The notes under the pieces: generated by a model
The model's database searches: none
Seen by the model: the letters and a program-made list of their open reading frames with translations, nothing else
Told to the model about the DNA's origin: nothing
Assembly: GCF_026651855.1 (NCBI RefSeq)
Contig: NZ_CP093280.1
Span: forward strand, 3,946,001 to 4,010,000
Direction: 5' to 3'
Length of the DNA: 64,000 nt
DNA from: Pseudomonas silvicola
Lineage (GTDB): Bacteria > Pseudomonadota > Gammaproteobacteria > Pseudomonadales > Pseudomonadaceae
Made by a program: the position numbers and the translations under genes
Shown: in pieces, positions 37,538-47,942 of the stretch
How the letters are laid out: each line of letters begins with the position of its first letter
Numbering within the stretch: the first letter of the stretch is position 1

Positions 37538-38530
37538 ATGCAGGCAGCCGCCACGCGCAGTCAGTTCATCATCCGCTCCGACCACATGGGCGGCGAGGCA
37601 TTCGGCCGCCTGTTCTCGAACGTCTTCGGCAATCTGTATAACGACGTCGCACACGTTGGCAGCCCCTTGAGTATCGCCGGGGTCTACGGCCGGTACGAGG
37701 GCGTCAGTTTTCGACGGCTGAGTTACCGCGGTGATTTCACCGTGGAAATTCCCGATCTCAATGATGAAATCACCTTCGTGATTCCCACGGCAGGGCAGAT
37801 CATCTTCAACCTGCCAGGCGCTACCGTGGGCAGGCCGAATGTGGGCCTGGCCGTGGAGAAAGCTCAGGTGCGGTCGATGCAGATCATCGATGGCCACGGG
37901 CAGCATGGCCTGTCGGTGCGCCGCGCGCTGTTCACCCAGCGGCTATCGACCCTGCTGGGCCGGCCCATCGTGCGCACGATCCGTTTCGAGCCCCAGGTGG
38001 ACTTGAGCCGCGCCGCGTTCCAGGGCATCAAGGCCATCGTCGCGTTCGCCACGGGTGCCGAGCTGGACACGCTGATGAACAGCAGCGCGTTGATGCCCGC
38101 GCGGCTGCAGGAAATGTTCGTGGATGCGGTGCTGGAAAACTGGCCGCATACGTACAGTGAGGCACTGCGCCGGCCTGGTCCGGCCATTGCCCCGCGGCAC
38201 GTGCGCCTGGCCATGGAATACATTCGGGAGCACCCGCACTGCCTGGTCAGCGGCACCGAGTTGGCGGCCCTCAGCCACGTCAGTCTGCGTGCACTGCAAG
38301 AGGGCTTTCGGCGGTTCATGGGCACCTCCATCGCCGCCTATCAGCGCCAGGTGCGCCTGGAACGCGCCCATGAGGCGTTCCGCCAGGGTGGGCCGGAGTC
38401 AGTGACGCAGGTGGCCCTGGCCCTGGGTTTTTCCAATGTCGGTCGCTTCTGCCAGTACTTCCAGAACGCCTACGGGCTAAGCCCGCAGGACGTTCGCAAC
38501 GGCCTGCGCAGCACCACTCAGAACTGGTAG
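37538..38530 (+). CDS. AraC-family transcriptional regulator
   Basis: A 330-residue regulator with an N-terminal cupin-like region of the AraC-binding-like group (as in FeaR/OruR-type proteins) and a C-terminal double helix-turn-helix (about 225-320; VTQVALALGFSNVGRFCQYFQNAYG). It overlaps the convergent autotransporter gene by 13 bp. Its target may be the upstream SDR or the autotransporter gene; neither is proven. Confidence 0.88.
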   Translation: MQAAATRSQFIIRSDHMGGEAFGRLFSNVFGNLYNDVAHVGSPLSIAGVYGRYEGVSFRRLSYRGDFTVEIPDLNDEITFVIPTAGQIIFNLPGATVGRPNVGLAVEKAQVRSMQIIDGHGQHGLSVRRALFTQRLSTLLGRPIVRTIRFEPQVDLSRAAFQGIKAIVAFATGAELDTLMNSSALMPARLQEMFVDAVLENWPHTYSEALRRPGPAIAPRHVRLAMEYIREHPHCLVSGTELAALSHVSLRALQEGFRRFMGTSIAAYQRQVRLERAHEAFRQGGPESVTQVALALGFSNVGRFCQYFQNAYGLSPQDVRNGLRSTTQNW

Positions 38531-40440
38531 CTGGCCTTCACGCTACCGCTGAAACCCTGGCTGTCGCCGCCGGTGAGGGCGCCCGCTTCGGCCCCCACAC
38601 TGAACGCGCCGAGGCTGGCGGTGAGGTTGAGTGCACCGTTGAACTGGTCACGGGTGCTGTAAGCCGCCTGCTGTTCGATGTCCAGGCCCAGCAGGTGAGC
38701 GTCGCTGTTCACCGAATGATCGCCTAGCACACGCTCGTAGCCTACTTGTGCGCCGGGCACCAGTTGCCAGCCACGGCCGACGCCGATCGGTGCCAGGGAC
38801 GCCTTGAGCTGGCCGAAGGCGCTGCGGCGAGTCTGGTGCGTGCCGTCCACGCCCTGGGCCACTTCGCTGCCTTTCTCATCGAAACCGTCCAGGTTCAGGT
38901 GGCTGACACGCACGCCCAGGCTTGGCTCCAGGGTGACCTGGCTCGTGGGCAAGCGATAACCCAGGGCGACGTTGGCGCTGCTGACGGTACCGTGGGTATC
39001 GCCCCTGGCCGTGCCCAGGCCGCCGCCGATGTCACGCTTGCTGCGGTAGTCGACATAGCCGGCGGTGGCATCGGCGCTGACGAACAGGCCGCGGTCGAGG
39101 CTGTCGGCGCCCAGGCGCGCGCCGGCCGTCAGGAAGGTCAGGTCGGTGTCCACCGAGCCGCTGGCCGCGCCGACGGTGCCGCGGCTATAGCCGAACGCCG
39201 CGTGGCCGCTGAGCTGTTCGCTGAAACGCTGGGTGAGGCCCACCAGGGTGCCTTGGGTGTGCTCGTTGCTGCTGGCGGCATGGCCGGAACCGTCGGTGCC
39301 CAGGTAGCCGGCCAGGCCCGCCGTCCATACGCTGCGCTGGCCGACCTTGAGGTCGGTACCGCTGCTGTAGGGCGCCATTGCACTGTTGATCAAGGCGTCC
39401 TGGCGCAACAGGTAGCTGGTGGCATCGGCGTGTACCTGGCCGCCCACGGTGGCTTGCACGCCACCCAGGTCGCCGGCGTCGATTGCCGCTTGCAGGTAGT
39501 AGTTGTAAGCGGTGTAAGTGCCGGAGAGGCTGCTGTTCTGCAACTGTTGCAGCAGCAGGGCGCCCGCGGCGGCGTTGCCCAGGAAACCGGCCTGGCCGGG
39601 CAGGCTGTTGTAGTAGACCATCTTGGCGCGCAGCACGTAGATCGTCGCCTGGGACAACCCCAGGCCTTCCTTGAGGTAGTTGTCCATGCTGCCGTACAGC
39701 GCCGTGACTTCGTCCAGCGCTGCCTGCAGGTAGCTGGCATCGACGGTGAGCGTGGGCTCGTAGATGGCCGCGAGGCTGGCTGGCAATGCCGCCAGGGTGG
39801 CGTCCACGCGAGTCGCGGTGTAGGCGTTGGTCGCCAGATAGTCGGCCATGATGGTGGCGCTGTCGACACCGGCGATACTCAAGAGTACCGCCGTGGCCCA
39901 GCCGGTGCGGTCCTTGCCGGCGGTGCAGTGAAACAGCGCGGCGCCGTCCACTGAGGCCAGGTCGTTGAACAGTACCGAGAACTCGCTGCGCACGTTGGCA
40001 TCACTGACGAACTCGCGGTTGGTTTCCTGCATCAACGCCACGGCGCTGGCCGCACTGGTCACCGTGATGCTGGACAGCACCGCGCCCGAGGTGAGGTTGC
40101 CCAGGATATCGACGTTCGTATAGGTGGCGCCATCGAGCAGGGTGTCCGGTGTGGCGGCGATCTCGCTGGCGGTGCGCAGGTCATACACCGCCGTGATCCC
40201 CAGGCTGTTGAGGGTGGCCAGGTCGGCCGCCGAAGGGGTCAAGGCGTTGGAGCGGTAGAACACCCCCGAGCGCATGGTGCCGTCATGGGCGGTGGTATAG
40301 GCCGTGGTGGTGCCGGCGATGTCGCGGAAGTTGTCGACACTGCTCAGGATGGGCGTGTCGATGGCGTAGGTTTCGGCAGCCTGGGCAGCGGTGATCGACA
40401 GCGTCAGGGCAGACAGTGAACAAAGGGCTCGGGACAGCAC
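38518..40440 (-). CDS. Autotransporter with tyrosine-phosphatase-like passenger
   Basis: A 640-residue type V-secreted protein. It has a signal peptide (about 1-20, cut near Ala-Gln-Ala) and a passenger with the protein/lipid phosphatase P-loop HCTAGKDRTG, giving nucleophile Cys172 and Arg178. DNFRDIAG and VYDLRT are typical of the Y_phosphatase3 group. The C-terminal ~290 residues form a 12-strand autotransporter barrel ending in Phe. I choose GTG at 40440, which has AAGGAAG 7 bases upstream; the ATG at 40548 lacks a signal-peptide fit. The phosphatase should be displayed on or released from the cell surface. Confidence 0.88.
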   Translation of the reverse strand: MLSRALCSLSALTLSITAAQAAETYAIDTPILSSVDNFRDIAGTTTAYTTAHDGTMRSGVFYRSNALTPSAADLATLNSLGITAVYDLRTASEIAATPDTLLDGATYTNVDILGNLTSGAVLSSITVTSAASAVALMQETNREFVSDANVRSEFSVLFNDLASVDGAALFHCTAGKDRTGWATAVLLSIAGVDSATIMADYLATNAYTATRVDATLAALPASLAAIYEPTLTVDASYLQAALDEVTALYGSMDNYLKEGLGLSQATIYVLRAKMVYYNSLPGQAGFLGNAAAGALLLQQLQNSSLSGTYTAYNYYLQAAIDAGDLGGVQATVGGQVHADATSYLLRQDALINSAMAPYSSGTDLKVGQRSVWTAGLAGYLGTDGSGHAASSNEHTQGTLVGLTQRFSEQLSGHAAFGYSRGTVGAASGSVDTDLTFLTAGARLGADSLDRGLFVSADATAGYVDYRSKRDIGGGLGTARGDTHGTVSSANVALGYRLPTSQVTLEPSLGVRVSHLNLDGFDEKGSEVAQGVDGTHQTRRSAFGQLKASLAPIGVGRGWQLVPGAQVGYERVLGDHSVNSDAHLLGLDIEQQAAYSTRDQFNGALNLTASLGAFSVGAEAGALTGGDSQGFSGSVKASYQF

Positions 40441-40617
40441 AATGCAGCTTCCTTGGGGACAGGTTGGGCTGCCTACTATCTGTATCGAAATGAACGCCAA
40501 TGTGACAAGTTCGCCGGGCGCAGAAAAGGCTGCGCGAAGTGTCCGCACTGTGCGCGTGGTGTCCGTGCCATGGCCTGAAACAACCTGCTGGCGAAGCGCC
40601 GCGCCCGTGGCGCCCTC

Positions 40618-41667
40618 TCAGGCTGACGCGGCTTGGACGTCCAGCAACCGCTGCAGAAATGTCGCCAATGCCACCTCTTCCAGCCGCAGGCCCTTGCGCT
40701 TGCGTGGCTTGGGCAGTTTGGCCAGTTCACCCAGTACATACCGTTCCAGCACGGCCGGGTGAATGTAGCAGCGCCGGCACACGGCGGGGGTATTGCCCAG
40801 GGTGCGCGCCACCGCCTTGACCATCTCGACGATCTGGCGCTTGGCCTCGGGCTCCGGCTGCCAGTGCAGTTCGCGCAGCATCGCCAGCGCCAGCGCGCTG
40901 CCGGCCCAGGTGCGGTAGTCCTTGGCGGTGAAGTCGGCGCCCGTCATGTCCTGCAGGTAAGCATTGATGTCTGACGAGGTGACGGTATGGCGTTCGCCCT
41001 GGTCGTCCAGGTACTGGAACAGGTGTTGCCCAGGCAGCTCCAGGCAGCGCTTGACGATACGGGCCACCCGCTTGTCTTTCACCGACACCCGGTGTTCCAC
41101 GCCGCTCTTGCCGCGGAAGTGGAATTCAATGGCGCTGCCCTTTACCTCGACATGGCGGTTGCGCAAGGTGGTCAGTCCGTAGGACTTGTTGTCCCGGGCA
41201 TATTGGCTGTTACCCACGCGAATCAGGGTGGTGTCCAGCAGGTAGATCACCGTGGCCATGATCTTGTTGCGGTCAAGGCCCGGTAGCGCCAGGTGGCTTT
41301 CCAATTGCTTGCGCAGTTTGGGCAGGGCGTTGCCGAACGCCACCATACGGGCGTACTTGTTCTCATCGCGCACTTCGCGCCAGCGCGCGTGGTAGCGGTA
41401 CTGCTTGCGCCCCCGTGCATCGCGGCCCGTGGCCTGAAGGTGGCCGCGCGGGTCTGCGCATATCCACACGTCGGTGTAGGCGGGTGGCACCGCCAGGGCA
41501 TTGATGCGCTTGATCACCGCCGGGTCTTCGATCAGCGCGCCCTTGGCGGTGAAATAGACGAAGTGGTCGCCTTCGCGCTCGCGGCGAATGCCAGGCTGGC
41601 TGTCATCGACATAGTGCAGGTCCGGCGGTAATTCGGGCAGTTCGGACAGGGCGGCAAGGTCGGCCAT
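40618..41667 (-). CDS. DNA topoisomerase IB (eukaryote/poxvirus-like)
   Basis: A 349-residue type IB topoisomerase, which nicks and swivels one strand through a 3'-phosphotyrosine. The conserved active-site elements are visible: VPPAYTDVWIC near 60, RYHARWREVRDENKYARM (binding region), DNKSYGLTTLRNRHV, and the nucleophile Tyr301 in CRRCYIHP. It is a common accessory gene of pseudomonads. It is monocistronic. Confidence 0.93.
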   Translation of the reverse strand: MADLAALSELPELPPDLHYVDDSQPGIRREREGDHFVYFTAKGALIEDPAVIKRINALAVPPAYTDVWICADPRGHLQATGRDARGRKQYRYHARWREVRDENKYARMVAFGNALPKLRKQLESHLALPGLDRNKIMATVIYLLDTTLIRVGNSQYARDNKSYGLTTLRNRHVEVKGSAIEFHFRGKSGVEHRVSVKDKRVARIVKRCLELPGQHLFQYLDDQGERHTVTSSDINAYLQDMTGADFTAKDYRTWAGSALALAMLRELHWQPEPEAKRQIVEMVKAVARTLGNTPAVCRRCYIHPAVLERYVLGELAKLPKPRKRKGLRLEEVALATFLQRLLDVQAASA

Positions 41668-41879
41668 GGTGTGGTGTTTCCCTCGGGGTTCTCGCTAATA
41701 GACCGCGGGGTTTCCCGGAGGTGCGAAGCAGATCGGGGGTTTCCGTGTTTGGGAAATTTCCGAGGTTTATTCGGAATTGTCCGGCTTTTTCCTACAGCCT
41801 CTGGTGCCAATACTGCGGCCTAACGGGCAGGGAGGCGTTTCCATCGCCGCTGCTCTACCGTCTGCCAAGCGAGGATGCC

Positions 41880-42506
41880 ATGTACAGAGCAATGATTGTC
41901 GACGACCACCCTTTCATCCGCGCCAGCGTGCGGTTGCTGCTGGAAAAGATGAAGGTCAAAGTGGTGGCGGAAACGGACAATGGTGCCGATGCGGTGCAAA
42001 TGGTGCGGGACTACGGTGCCCAGTTGGTCATCCTCGACATCGGCATGCCCAAGATGGACGGCCTGGAAGTGATCCAGCGGATCAAGGCGCTGGAACTGCC
42101 CGTCAAGATTCTGGTGCTGACCTCCCAGGCGCCCGACTATTTTTCCTTGCGCTGCATGAAAGTAGGGGCCGCCGGCTACGTGTGCAAGTCGGACAACCTG
42201 ACCGAGCTGGTCAAGGCCGTTCAGGCCGTCACCTCCGGCTATACCTATTTCCCCGACGTCGCTCTCAGCTCGGTACACCGTGGCGACTGCCTGGACACTG
42301 AGGCCCAGTGCATCGCCCGCCTCACCGACCGCGAGTTGCTGATACTCCAGCAACTGGCCCGGGGCTACAGCAACAAGGCCATCGGCGACGCCATGTTGCT
42401 GAGCAACAAAACGGTCAGCACCTACAAGGCTCGCCTGATCGAAAAACTGCGTGTTCAGTCCCTGGTTGACCTGGCGGACCTGGCCAGGCGGCATGCCTTG
42501 GTCTAG
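41880..42506 (+). CDS. LuxR-type response regulator (BvgA/EvgA-like)
   Basis: A 208-residue NarL/FixJ-family regulator. The receiver domain has acidic pocket D8-D9 and phospho-acceptor Asp53 (ILDIGMPKMDG). The C-terminal LuxR helix-turn-helix (about 145-205) contains SNKAIGDAMLLSNKTVSTYKARL. The ATG at 41880 follows GAGGA. It ends 10 bp before the hybrid kinase gene, so the pair is co-transcribed and should be cognate. Confidence 0.93.
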   Translation: MYRAMIVDDHPFIRASVRLLLEKMKVKVVAETDNGADAVQMVRDYGAQLVILDIGMPKMDGLEVIQRIKALELPVKILVLTSQAPDYFSLRCMKVGAAGYVCKSDNLTELVKAVQAVTSGYTYFPDVALSSVHRGDCLDTEAQCIARLTDRELLILQQLARGYSNKAIGDAMLLSNKTVSTYKARLIEKLRVQSLVDLADLARRHALV

Positions 42507-42516
42507 GGGCCGCGCC

Positions 42517-45500
42517 ATGTTCACACGGATGTTGTGCTGGTTTTGCCTGGTATGCGCTTCGACGGCCCTGGCGGCCCCGAATGCCCCGGTGCTGTATGGC
42601 CGTTCCACCTTGCCCGCAGGCCAGGCGGAGCGCCTTGAATTGACCGACGACGACCGCCGCTGGCTATGGCAACGGCGCGTGCTGCGCCTGGGCGTCAGCC
42701 AGCCGGACTACGCCCCCTTCGATATCCTGTGCACCGGCCAGGAATACGAGGGCATCACCGCCGATTACGCCGGCCTGGTGGCCAGCCTGCTGAACCTCAA
42801 CGTCGAAGTGGTGCGCTACCCCAGCCGGGCCGAAGCCCTGGCGGCGGTGCGCGATGGCTCGGTGGATGTGCTGGGTACCTCCAACGTGTTCGAAGCCGCG
42901 ACCTCCAACCTGGTCTTGTCACAGGCCTACGCCCAGGATGAGTCGGTGCTGGCCAGCCGCAGTGACGACCGCACCGCGCTGTTTGGCGGCCTGGACAACA
43001 GGCGCCTGGCGATGCAGGAATTCTACCTCCCCCAGGCGGTGGTTCAGGAACTGTACCCGGGTGCGCGCATTCAGTTGTATTCCTCTACCGTGGCAGCGCT
43101 GGGGGCCGTGGCGTTCGGGCAGGCCGACGTGTTCCTGGGCAATGCCCTGGGCGCTTATTACCAGGTGTACAAAGGGCAACTGAACGGTTTGTACCTCAGC
43201 CACCTGCCGCAGGTGCAGAGCAATTATTTCGGCTTCGCGGTCTCGGCGCGCAACAGCCGCCTGCTGACGTTGGTAAACGCAGCGCTGCAGGCCATTCCGG
43301 AGCATGAACGCCTGGCCATTCTGGGGCGCTGGAGCGTGGGCGGGGTCACCATCGGGCAACGCCACGCCCTGGCCCTGACTGAAGCCGAACAGCGCTGGCT
43401 GGCCAATGCGCCCACCCTCAAAGTGTTGATCGACCCGCAGTTCCTGCCCCTCAGCTACCTGGACAGCCAGGGCCGTTACCGGGGCATCAGCGCCCAGGTG
43501 CTGGAAGTGATCGGGCAGATGACCGGCCTTGAGTTCGAAGTGCACACCGGCAAGTCGCTGGCCGAGATGATCAGCCGCGTGCAGCGCGGCGACGCCGACC
43601 TGCTGGCCGCGCTGCCACCCAGCCAGGCACGGGAGCAGCAGTTGAGCTTCACCCGCGCCTACATGAGCAGCCCGCGGGTATTGGTCACCCGGGACGGCGA
43701 GGTTGCGCCGCACTCGCTGGAACAGATGGACGGCAAGCGCCTGGCGGTGATTCACGGCAGTTTCCTGTTTGACGTGCTGCGCGAGCAATACCCAGGCGTC
43801 ATCCCGGTGCCGGCCCCCAGTGCCGACCATGCCCTGTCGATGGTGACCAATGGTGCGGCCGACGCGGCGATGCTCACCCTGATCGGCGCCCGCTACCGAA
43901 TTTTCCGTCAGTACGCCGGGCGCCTGCACATCAATGCCACTCTGCCGGTACGCCCGGCCAGCGTGGCGTTCGCCACTTCCCACCACGCTCCGGAGCTGCT
44001 GTCGATCCTGAACAAGGCACTGCTGGCTATCCCGCCCCAGGAGTTCAATGACCTGGCGGCGCGGTGGCGCGGCGAGGTCGTGCTGGAGGAAAGCTTCTGG
44101 GCGCGCCACCGCTGGCACATCGTGCAGCTGATCATCATGGCTGTGGTCGTGCTGGGCCTGGGGCTGGGCTGGATCACCCAGTTGCGCCGCCAGGTACGGC
44201 GGCGGGTCAAGGCGGAAGTGGCGCTGACCGACCAACTGGAGTTCATGCGCGTGATGATCGACGGCACCCCCCACCCGATTTACGTGCGCGACCCGGAAGG
44301 TTGCCTGTTGACCTGCAATGCCAGCTACCTGGAGGCCGTGCAGGTGCAGTTCGAAGAGGTGGTGGGCAAACCGGTGGGCCAGAGCATTGCCTTTACGTTC
44401 GAGGAAGCCGAGTCGTACCAGCAGGCCTACCTGCAAGCCATGAAGGACAACGTCAAGGTAGTCGCAGACCGCCGGGTGCGCCTGCGCAATGGCGAGTTCA
44501 AGACCATTTACCACTGGGCGCTGCCTTACACCACCACCGACGGCGCCATCGCCGGGCTCATCGGCGGCTGGATCGACATCACCGAGCGCCAGCGGCTGTT
44601 GCTGGCCTACCAGCAGGCCAAAGAGCAGGCCGAGGCCGCCAACCGCGCCAAGACCGTGTTCCTGGCCACCATGAGCCACGAGATTCGCACGCCCATGAAC
44701 GCCATTACCGGCATGCTCGAACTGGCCCTGAAGAAATCCGAACAGGGCGTGTTCGATCACCTGTCCATCGAAGTGGCTGCCAACGCCGCCAGCAGTCTGC
44801 TGGCGCTGATCGGCGATATCCTCGACATCACCCGCATCGAAACCGGCCACCTGACGCTGGAACCTCAGCCCACCGACCTGATGGGCCATGTGGAAGCGGT
44901 GGTGCGCCTGTTCGAAGTGCAGGCCCGGCACAAACGCCTGCGCCTGGCGCTTGACGTGGAGGGCGAGGCCGGTTCGCTGGTGCTGCTGGACCCGCTGCGC
45001 TTCAAGCAGATTGTCTCCAACCTGCTCAGCAATGCCGTGAAGTTTACCCACGAAGGCGAGGTGCGGGTCGCAGTGCGCTTGCGCCCCGGCGAGCAGGGCC
45101 TGGGGGTGAACCTGACGGTCAGCGACACGGGTGTCGGCATCCCCCCGGACGAAGTGGCGCAACTGGGCAGCGCCTTTACCCAGGCCAGCAACCATCAGCA
45201 ATCGCCCCGCGATGGCTGCGGCCTGGGCCTGAATATCAGCCGCACGCTGTGCGCCATGATGGGGGGGCGCCTGGGGCTGCAGAGCACGCTGGGGCAGGGT
45301 ACCCAGGCGGGTTTTGAACTGACGCTGCCGTGGGCGACCGCCAGGCAGGCAGACGCTTCAGGCATGCCTGCGGCCAGCCGCCCGTTGAACGTGCTGGTAG
45401 TCGATGACTACCGCGCCAACCGGATTCTGCTGCAACAGCAACTGGCCTACCTGGGGCATCGAGTGACCTTGGCCGAGGACGGCAACAGCGGCTTGCTGTG

Positions 45501-46116
45501 CTGGCTGCGCGGGGATTTCGACCTGGTCATGAGCGACTGCAACATGCCGGGCCTGGATGGCTACCAACTGGTTCAGGCCATCCGTGTGCACGAGCAGCGC
45601 AGCGGCCAGACGCGTTGCAAGGTATTGGGTTTTACCGCCAATGCCGTGCCCCAGGAACGGGCTCGATGCCTGGCCGCGGGCATGGACGGCTGCCTGTTCA
45701 AGCCATTGAGCCTGACCGGGCTGGCGCAGGCACTGGAGCCTTCGGGGAGTGACCTGCCGGCCCCGGCGCCCGCGCCATCGCGCGGCGAACATGACCTGGG
45801 CGCGTTGCAGGCGTTGACTGGCGCGGATACGCAGGCATTGCAGGCGCTGCTCGATGGCCTGGCCGACTGCTGCCGGCAGGACCTGCTGACCCTCGACTCA
45901 CTGGACATGGAAGCGGACCGCCAGGCCATCGCCGACCTCGCGCACCGCATCAAGGGTGGCGCACGCATCATTCGCGCAGCGCAGGTGCTGGACGCCTGTG
46001 ATCAGGTCGAGCAGGCCTGTGCGACGCAGGGCAAACCACTGGAGGGGCTGGTGGGCGCATTGCGCACAGCGTTGAACGACCTGACCGCACGCCTGGAAAG
46101 CGGCGCTCAGGCCTGA
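42517..46116 (+). CDS. BvgS/EvgS-like hybrid sensor histidine kinase
   Basis: A 1199-residue unorthodox kinase. Order: signal peptide; two tandem periplasmic family 3 binding (Venus-flytrap) domains (about 40-280 and 290-530); one membrane segment near 545-565; PAS domain (about 585-690); HisKA with His721 ([11 protein letters not shown]); HATPase; receiver with Asp1007 (SDCNMPG); and HPt with His1143 (AHRIKGG). The phosphorelay should end on the adjacent response regulator. The periplasmic domains suggest sensing of a small solute or nicotinate-like modulator; the ligand is unknown. Confidence 0.94.
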   Translation: MFTRMLCWFCLVCASTALAAPNAPVLYGRSTLPAGQAERLELTDDDRRWLWQRRVLRLGVSQPDYAPFDILCTGQEYEGITADYAGLVASLLNLNVEVVRYPSRAEALAAVRDGSVDVLGTSNVFEAATSNLVLSQAYAQDESVLASRSDDRTALFGGLDNRRLAMQEFYLPQAVVQELYPGARIQLYSSTVAALGAVAFGQADVFLGNALGAYYQVYKGQLNGLYLSHLPQVQSNYFGFAVSARNSRLLTLVNAALQAIPEHERLAILGRWSVGGVTIGQRHALALTEAEQRWLANAPTLKVLIDPQFLPLSYLDSQGRYRGISAQVLEVIGQMTGLEFEVHTGKSLAEMISRVQRGDADLLAALPPSQAREQQLSFTRAYMSSPRVLVTRDGEVAPHSLEQMDGKRLAVIHGSFLFDVLREQYPGVIPVPAPSADHALSMVTNGAADAAMLTLIGARYRIFRQYAGRLHINATLPVRPASVAFATSHHAPELLSILNKALLAIPPQEFNDLAARWRGEVVLEESFWARHRWHIVQLIIMAVVVLGLGLGWITQLRRQVRRRVKAEVALTDQLEFMRVMIDGTPHPIYVRDPEGCLLTCNASYLEAVQVQFEEVVGKPVGQSIAFTFEEAESYQQAYLQAMKDNVKVVADRRVRLRNGEFKTIYHWALPYTTTDGAIAGLIGGWIDITERQRLLLAYQQAKEQAEAANRAKTVFLATMSHEIRTPMNAITGMLELALKKSEQGVFDHLSIEVAANAASSLLALIGDILDITRIETGHLTLEPQPTDLMGHVEAVVRLFEVQARHKRLRLALDVEGEAGSLVLLDPLRFKQIVSNLLSNAVKFTHEGEVRVAVRLRPGEQGLGVNLTVSDTGVGIPPDEVAQLGSAFTQASNHQQSPRDGCGLGLNISRTLCAMMGGRLGLQSTLGQGTQAGFELTLPWATARQADASGMPAASRPLNVLVVDDYRANRILLQQQLAYLGHRVTLAEDGNSGLLCWLRGDFDLVMSDCNMPGLDGYQLVQAIRVHEQRSGQTRCKVLGFTANAVPQERARCLAAGMDGCLFKPLSLTGLAQALEPSGSDLPAPAPAPSRGEHDLGALQALTGADTQALQALLDGLADCCRQDLLTLDSLDMEADRQAIADLAHRIKGGARIIRAAQVLDACDQVEQACATQGKPLEGLVGALRTALNDLTARLESGAQA

Positions 46117-46152
46117 AGAAAACACGTGGGGCCGGTACGGCGGGCGCCCACG
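46116..46152 (-). terminator. Terminator of the small periplasmic protein gene
   Basis: On the minus strand the stem CGTGGG/CCCACG, with an inner GCCG/CGGC stem, is followed by TGTTTTC. It lies between the convergent kinase gene and the small periplasmic protein gene. Confidence 0.55.
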
Positions 46153-46158
46153 GGGGTA

Positions 46159-46425
46159 TCACTTGTTGTACTTGTCCAGACGGCTCTTGACCCGGTCGGT
46201 GATGGTCAGGCATTCCTTCGCGTTGCCCTTCTCCTTGGCCGCGGTTGCGCTCGCGATGTCCTTCTCCACCAGCTCCTTGACCTTGGGGTCGGTGGTGCCC
46301 GCGCTGTTGACCCGGTCCTGCAAGCGCTGAATGTTGGCGTTGCACGTGTCCTCGTCCGCCGCGCTGGCCTGGAAGCTCAGCGCCCCCGCCAGTACTAACA
46401 GCCCACAGCCTAGCAATCGCTTCAT
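46159..46425 (-). CDS. Small periplasmic helical protein
   Basis: An 88-residue exported protein with a signal peptide (1-22, ending Gln-Ala-Ser-Ala). The mature part is a charged helical bundle with two cysteines (DTCNANIQ and KECLTI) that could form a disulfide. Similar small proteins are widespread in Pseudomonas but uncharacterised. Confidence 0.75.
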   Translation of the reverse strand: MKRLLGCGLLVLAGALSFQASAADEDTCNANIQRLQDRVNSAGTTDPKVKELVEKDIASATAAKEKGNAKECLTITDRVKSRLDKYNK

Positions 46426-46560
46426 GAATGACGTCCTCGATCAGTTGGATGAACCTTGTCAATGCACAGCACAAGCCAGTGTAGTCGGCTTATAACTACG
46501 ACAGAGGTCGTTATCGCTTGGTTCAGCACACTATCGCACAAGGCGTGCCACAGGAGGGGG

Positions 46561-46588
46561 TGGCAGGTAACTGGTTAATAGATATAAT
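46561..46588 (+). promoter_or_regulatory. Promoter and operator of the hydroxycinnamate transporter gene
   Basis: A perfect TATAAT -10 (46583-46588) with a weak TGGCAG -35 (46561-46566). The dyad GTTAA-N5-ATAAT (46574-46588) overlaps the -10 box. The same dyad type occurs at the ech and marR promoters. Confidence 0.6.
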
Positions 46589-46639
46589 CATTAATCGTGT
46601 TACCTACGTGCCCCACAACCACAACAAGAGATGCACGCC

Positions 46640-47851
46640 ATGCCTGTTTTTTCCGCTGCTTCCGGGCGCGCGGTCCTGACCGTCGCCTTGTGCTTCGCCG
46701 TCGCCTTGCTCGAAGGCTTCGACCTGCAATCCACCGGCATCGCCGCCCCCTTCATGGCCAAGGCCCTGAGCCTCAGCCCCGAGCAGTTGGGCTGGGTATT
46801 CAGCGCCGGGCTGATCGGCCTGTTGCCCGGTGCCTTCCTGGGAGGCTGGCTGGCCGACCGTGTGGGGCGCAAGCCGGTGCTGCTGGCGGCGGTGGTGCTG
46901 TTCGGTGCTTTCACCTGGTTCACCGCCCACGCCATGAGCTTTCCCAGCCTGTTGTTGGCCCGGTTGCTGACCGGCCTGGGCCTGGGGGCGGCGCTGCCCA
47001 TCATCATTGCCGTGGCCAGTGAAGCCGCCGCGCCCCATTGGCGCAGCACGGCCGTGAGCCTGACCTATTGTGGTGTGCCCCTGGGTGGGGCGCTGGCCGC
47101 CCTGATCAGCCTGGCCGGAGTCGGGGATGACTGGCGCCTGGTATTTCAGGTGGGCGGCGTGGCGCCGCTGGCCATCGCCGCTGGGCTGCTGGCCTGGCTA
47201 CCCGCTGGCGGGCCGGCGGCTGTCGGGCAGGCGCCTGGGTCGTCGGCCGCGCGCCTGTTCTCCGAGGGGCGCGGGCGCCGTACGCTGTTGCTGTGGCTGG
47301 CCTGTTTCTTCACCTTGACCGTGCTGTACATGCTGCTGAACTGGTTGCCGTCACTGCTCATGGCCCAGGGTTACAGCCGCGACGACGCAGGCCATATCCA
47401 GGTGTTGTTCAACCTTGGTGGTGCGGCGGGCTCGTTCCTGACCGGGCGCCTGATGGACCGCGGCCGCACGGCACTGGCGGTGAGCATTGCCTACCTGGGC
47501 ATGCTGCTGTCGCTGGCCGGGCTGGGCCTGGCCAGCAGCTTCGTTGCCATGGCCCTGGCCGGGCTGGCGGCCGGTTACTGCTGTATCGGCGGGCAACTGG
47601 TGTTGTATGCGCTGGCGCCGCGGCTGTACCCGGCTGACATGCGGGGTACCGGTACCGGGGCGTGCGTGGCGGTCGGGCGGCTGGGGTCAATGGCAGGCCC
47701 GCTCGCCGCGGGGCAATTGCTGGCTGCTGGCGGCGGCGTGGCCGGTGTGCTGTTGGCTGCCGCCCCGGGGCTGGTGATCGCGGCCATGGCGGCGTTGGCG
47801 CTGGCAGGCGGCACCCGGCAGCCAGCAAGCGCGGCTCTTCAGGAAATATAG
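46640..47851 (+). CDS. MFS transporter, aromatic-acid:H+ symporter type
   Basis: A 403-residue, 12-segment MFS protein of the AAHS group. The first segment holds the LLEGFDLQSTG motif whose Asp is needed for aromatic acid uptake in PcaK-like carriers, and motif A reads GWLADRVGRKP. I prefer the ATG at 46640 over 46631 because AAGAG is then properly spaced. An A-rich Crc/Hfq-like motif precedes the start. The position upstream of ech, vdh and fcs suggests ferulate or p-coumarate uptake. Confidence 0.88.
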   Translation: MPVFSAASGRAVLTVALCFAVALLEGFDLQSTGIAAPFMAKALSLSPEQLGWVFSAGLIGLLPGAFLGGWLADRVGRKPVLLAAVVLFGAFTWFTAHAMSFPSLLLARLLTGLGLGAALPIIIAVASEAAAPHWRSTAVSLTYCGVPLGGALAALISLAGVGDDWRLVFQVGGVAPLAIAAGLLAWLPAGGPAAVGQAPGSSAARLFSEGRGRRTLLLWLACFFTLTVLYMLLNWLPSLLMAQGYSRDDAGHIQVLFNLGGAAGSFLTGRLMDRGRTALAVSIAYLGMLLSLAGLGLASSFVAMALAGLAAGYCCIGGQLVLYALAPRLYPADMRGTGTGACVAVGRLGSMAGPLAAGQLLAAGGGVAGVLLAAAPGLVIAAMAALALAGGTRQPASAALQEI

Positions 47852-47900
47852 TTAATATTGTTAATCATTAATTGACGTAATCAGTTGCCCACGCTACTGT
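47851..47900 (+). promoter_or_regulatory. ech operon promoter with upstream dyad
   Basis: The operator-like dyad GTTAA-N5-TTAAT (47851-47865) starts at the transporter stop codon. It is followed by -35 TTGACG (47872-47877), a 17-bp spacer and -10 TACTGT (47895-47900), 43 bp before the ech start. Confidence 0.65.
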
Positions 47901-47942
47901 CTGTTCATTCGCAACGCACATTCAAAGAACAAGAGGTGTGAG

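Noticed and set aside
42919-45201. 760-codon minus-strand frame inside the hybrid kinase gene
   Set aside because: Antisense shadow of conserved kinase domains, with no start signal.
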